From Candidatus Dechloromonas phosphorivorans (GTDB lineage Bacteria; Pseudomonadota; Gammaproteobacteria; Burkholderiales; Rhodocyclaceae): a DNA stretch of 8,588 nucleotides. How positions within the stretch are numbered: position 1 is the stretch's first letter; the number at the start of each line of letters is the position of its first letter. The position numbers and the translations under genes were made by a program. Shown in pieces: positions 8,525-8,588 of the stretch. The notes under the pieces are model-generated. The model ran no database searches and was not told the origin of the DNA. It saw nothing but the letters and a program-made list of their open reading frames with translations. The stretch covers positions 1-8,588 of the forward strand of contig JADJMS010000053.1 of the NCBI GenBank assembly GCA_016709495.1. The letters run 5' to 3'.

Positions 8525-8588
8525 TCAAATTCGCATTGGCATAATGACGTATTTGAATCGGTCGTTTACCAGGTAGTGAAATCAAGGC
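8525..8588 (-). CDS. dnaN: DNA polymerase III beta clamp, last ~21 codons (partial)
   Basis: Reading (-) from the right edge, ALISLPG then, after removing one extra A near 8570, NDRFKYVIMPMRI and TGA at 8527-8525. The ending YVIMPMRI corresponds to the conserved beta-clamp C-terminus (YVVMPMRL in E. coli). The clamp is the sliding processivity factor for replicative polymerase. Only the C-terminal tail is inside the window; dnaA would be expected further right. An alternative reading of the same bases as the RecF C-terminus, through DKFHVEHMQ, was considered; the MPMRI ending with its own stop is the better fit. Confidence 0.82.

Noticed and set aside
8482..8588. C-terminus of RecF (frame reading DKFHVEHMQ, with a stop overlapping the gyrB ATG)
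   Set aside because: FHVEH is simply what the parS-like palindrome encodes in that frame. The frame has a stop just upstream, and the dnaN ending KYVIMPMRI explains the sequence better.
1..8588. Reading the broken genes as a degraded pseudogene cluster or programmed frameshifts
   Set aside because: The indels are spread evenly through essential genes, with no shared slippery sequence and with compensating pairs, which fits sequence error.
1..8588. Mobile elements, CRISPR repeats, rRNA or tRNA genes
   Set aside because: No transposase motifs, terminal inverted repeats, regularly spaced repeats, or tRNA or rRNA-like segments were seen on either strand.

Overview
The window reads as chromosomal DNA from a betaproteobacterium, close to the replication origin. 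Three things point there. The right end holds the last codons of dnaN directly followed by gyrB on the same (-) strand, with no recF between them. The GyrB N-terminal half resembles betaproteobacterial GyrB as I recall it (for example a DDKHEP..RSAAEI segment followed by TELHAGGKF). The glutamate-cysteine ligase belongs to the type first annotated in Acidithiobacillus and Nitrosomonas-like bacteria. Order or genus cannot be fixed from this sequence alone.

Layout from left to right: (1) the 5' two fifths or so of a YbiT-like ABC-F ATPase gene on (-), running off the left edge. (2) A divergent intergenic region of 149 bp. (3) On (+), a response regulator with a long C-terminal output region. 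(4) On (+), gshA and gshB, the two enzymes of glutathione synthesis. (5) On (+), an ApbE-type FAD:protein FMN transferase with a lipobox, overlapping gshB. (6) On (+), a 64-residue single-pass membrane protein overlapping apbE by 4 bp. (7) Converging on (-): dtd (D-aminoacyl-tRNA deacylase), gyrB and the 3' end of dnaN, with a terminator-like hairpin between gyrB and dtd. A parS-like palindrome lies in the 39 bp between dnaN and gyrB.

Nearly every gene, including gyrB, carries several single-base insertions or deletions. Conserved protein sequence continues immediately in another frame each time. Because this affects all genes and both strands equally, I read it as sequence error (an uncorrected error-prone read or low-coverage assembly), not as gene decay. 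Gene extents below are therefore reconstructed through frameshifts, and lengths are approximate to a residue or two.

Functionally, the (+) genes look like one transcription unit (response regulator possibly, then gshA-gshB-apbE-small membrane protein). It combines thiol redox buffering with covalent flavin loading of exported redox proteins. The (-) genes are housekeeping: DNA replication, supercoiling and tRNA proofreading. I see no mobile elements, CRISPR arrays, rRNA or tRNA genes, and no clear new defence or biosynthetic system. The most interesting items are the parS-like site overlapping the likely gyrB ribosome binding site, the uncharacterised output region of the response regulator, and the gsh-apbE linkage.
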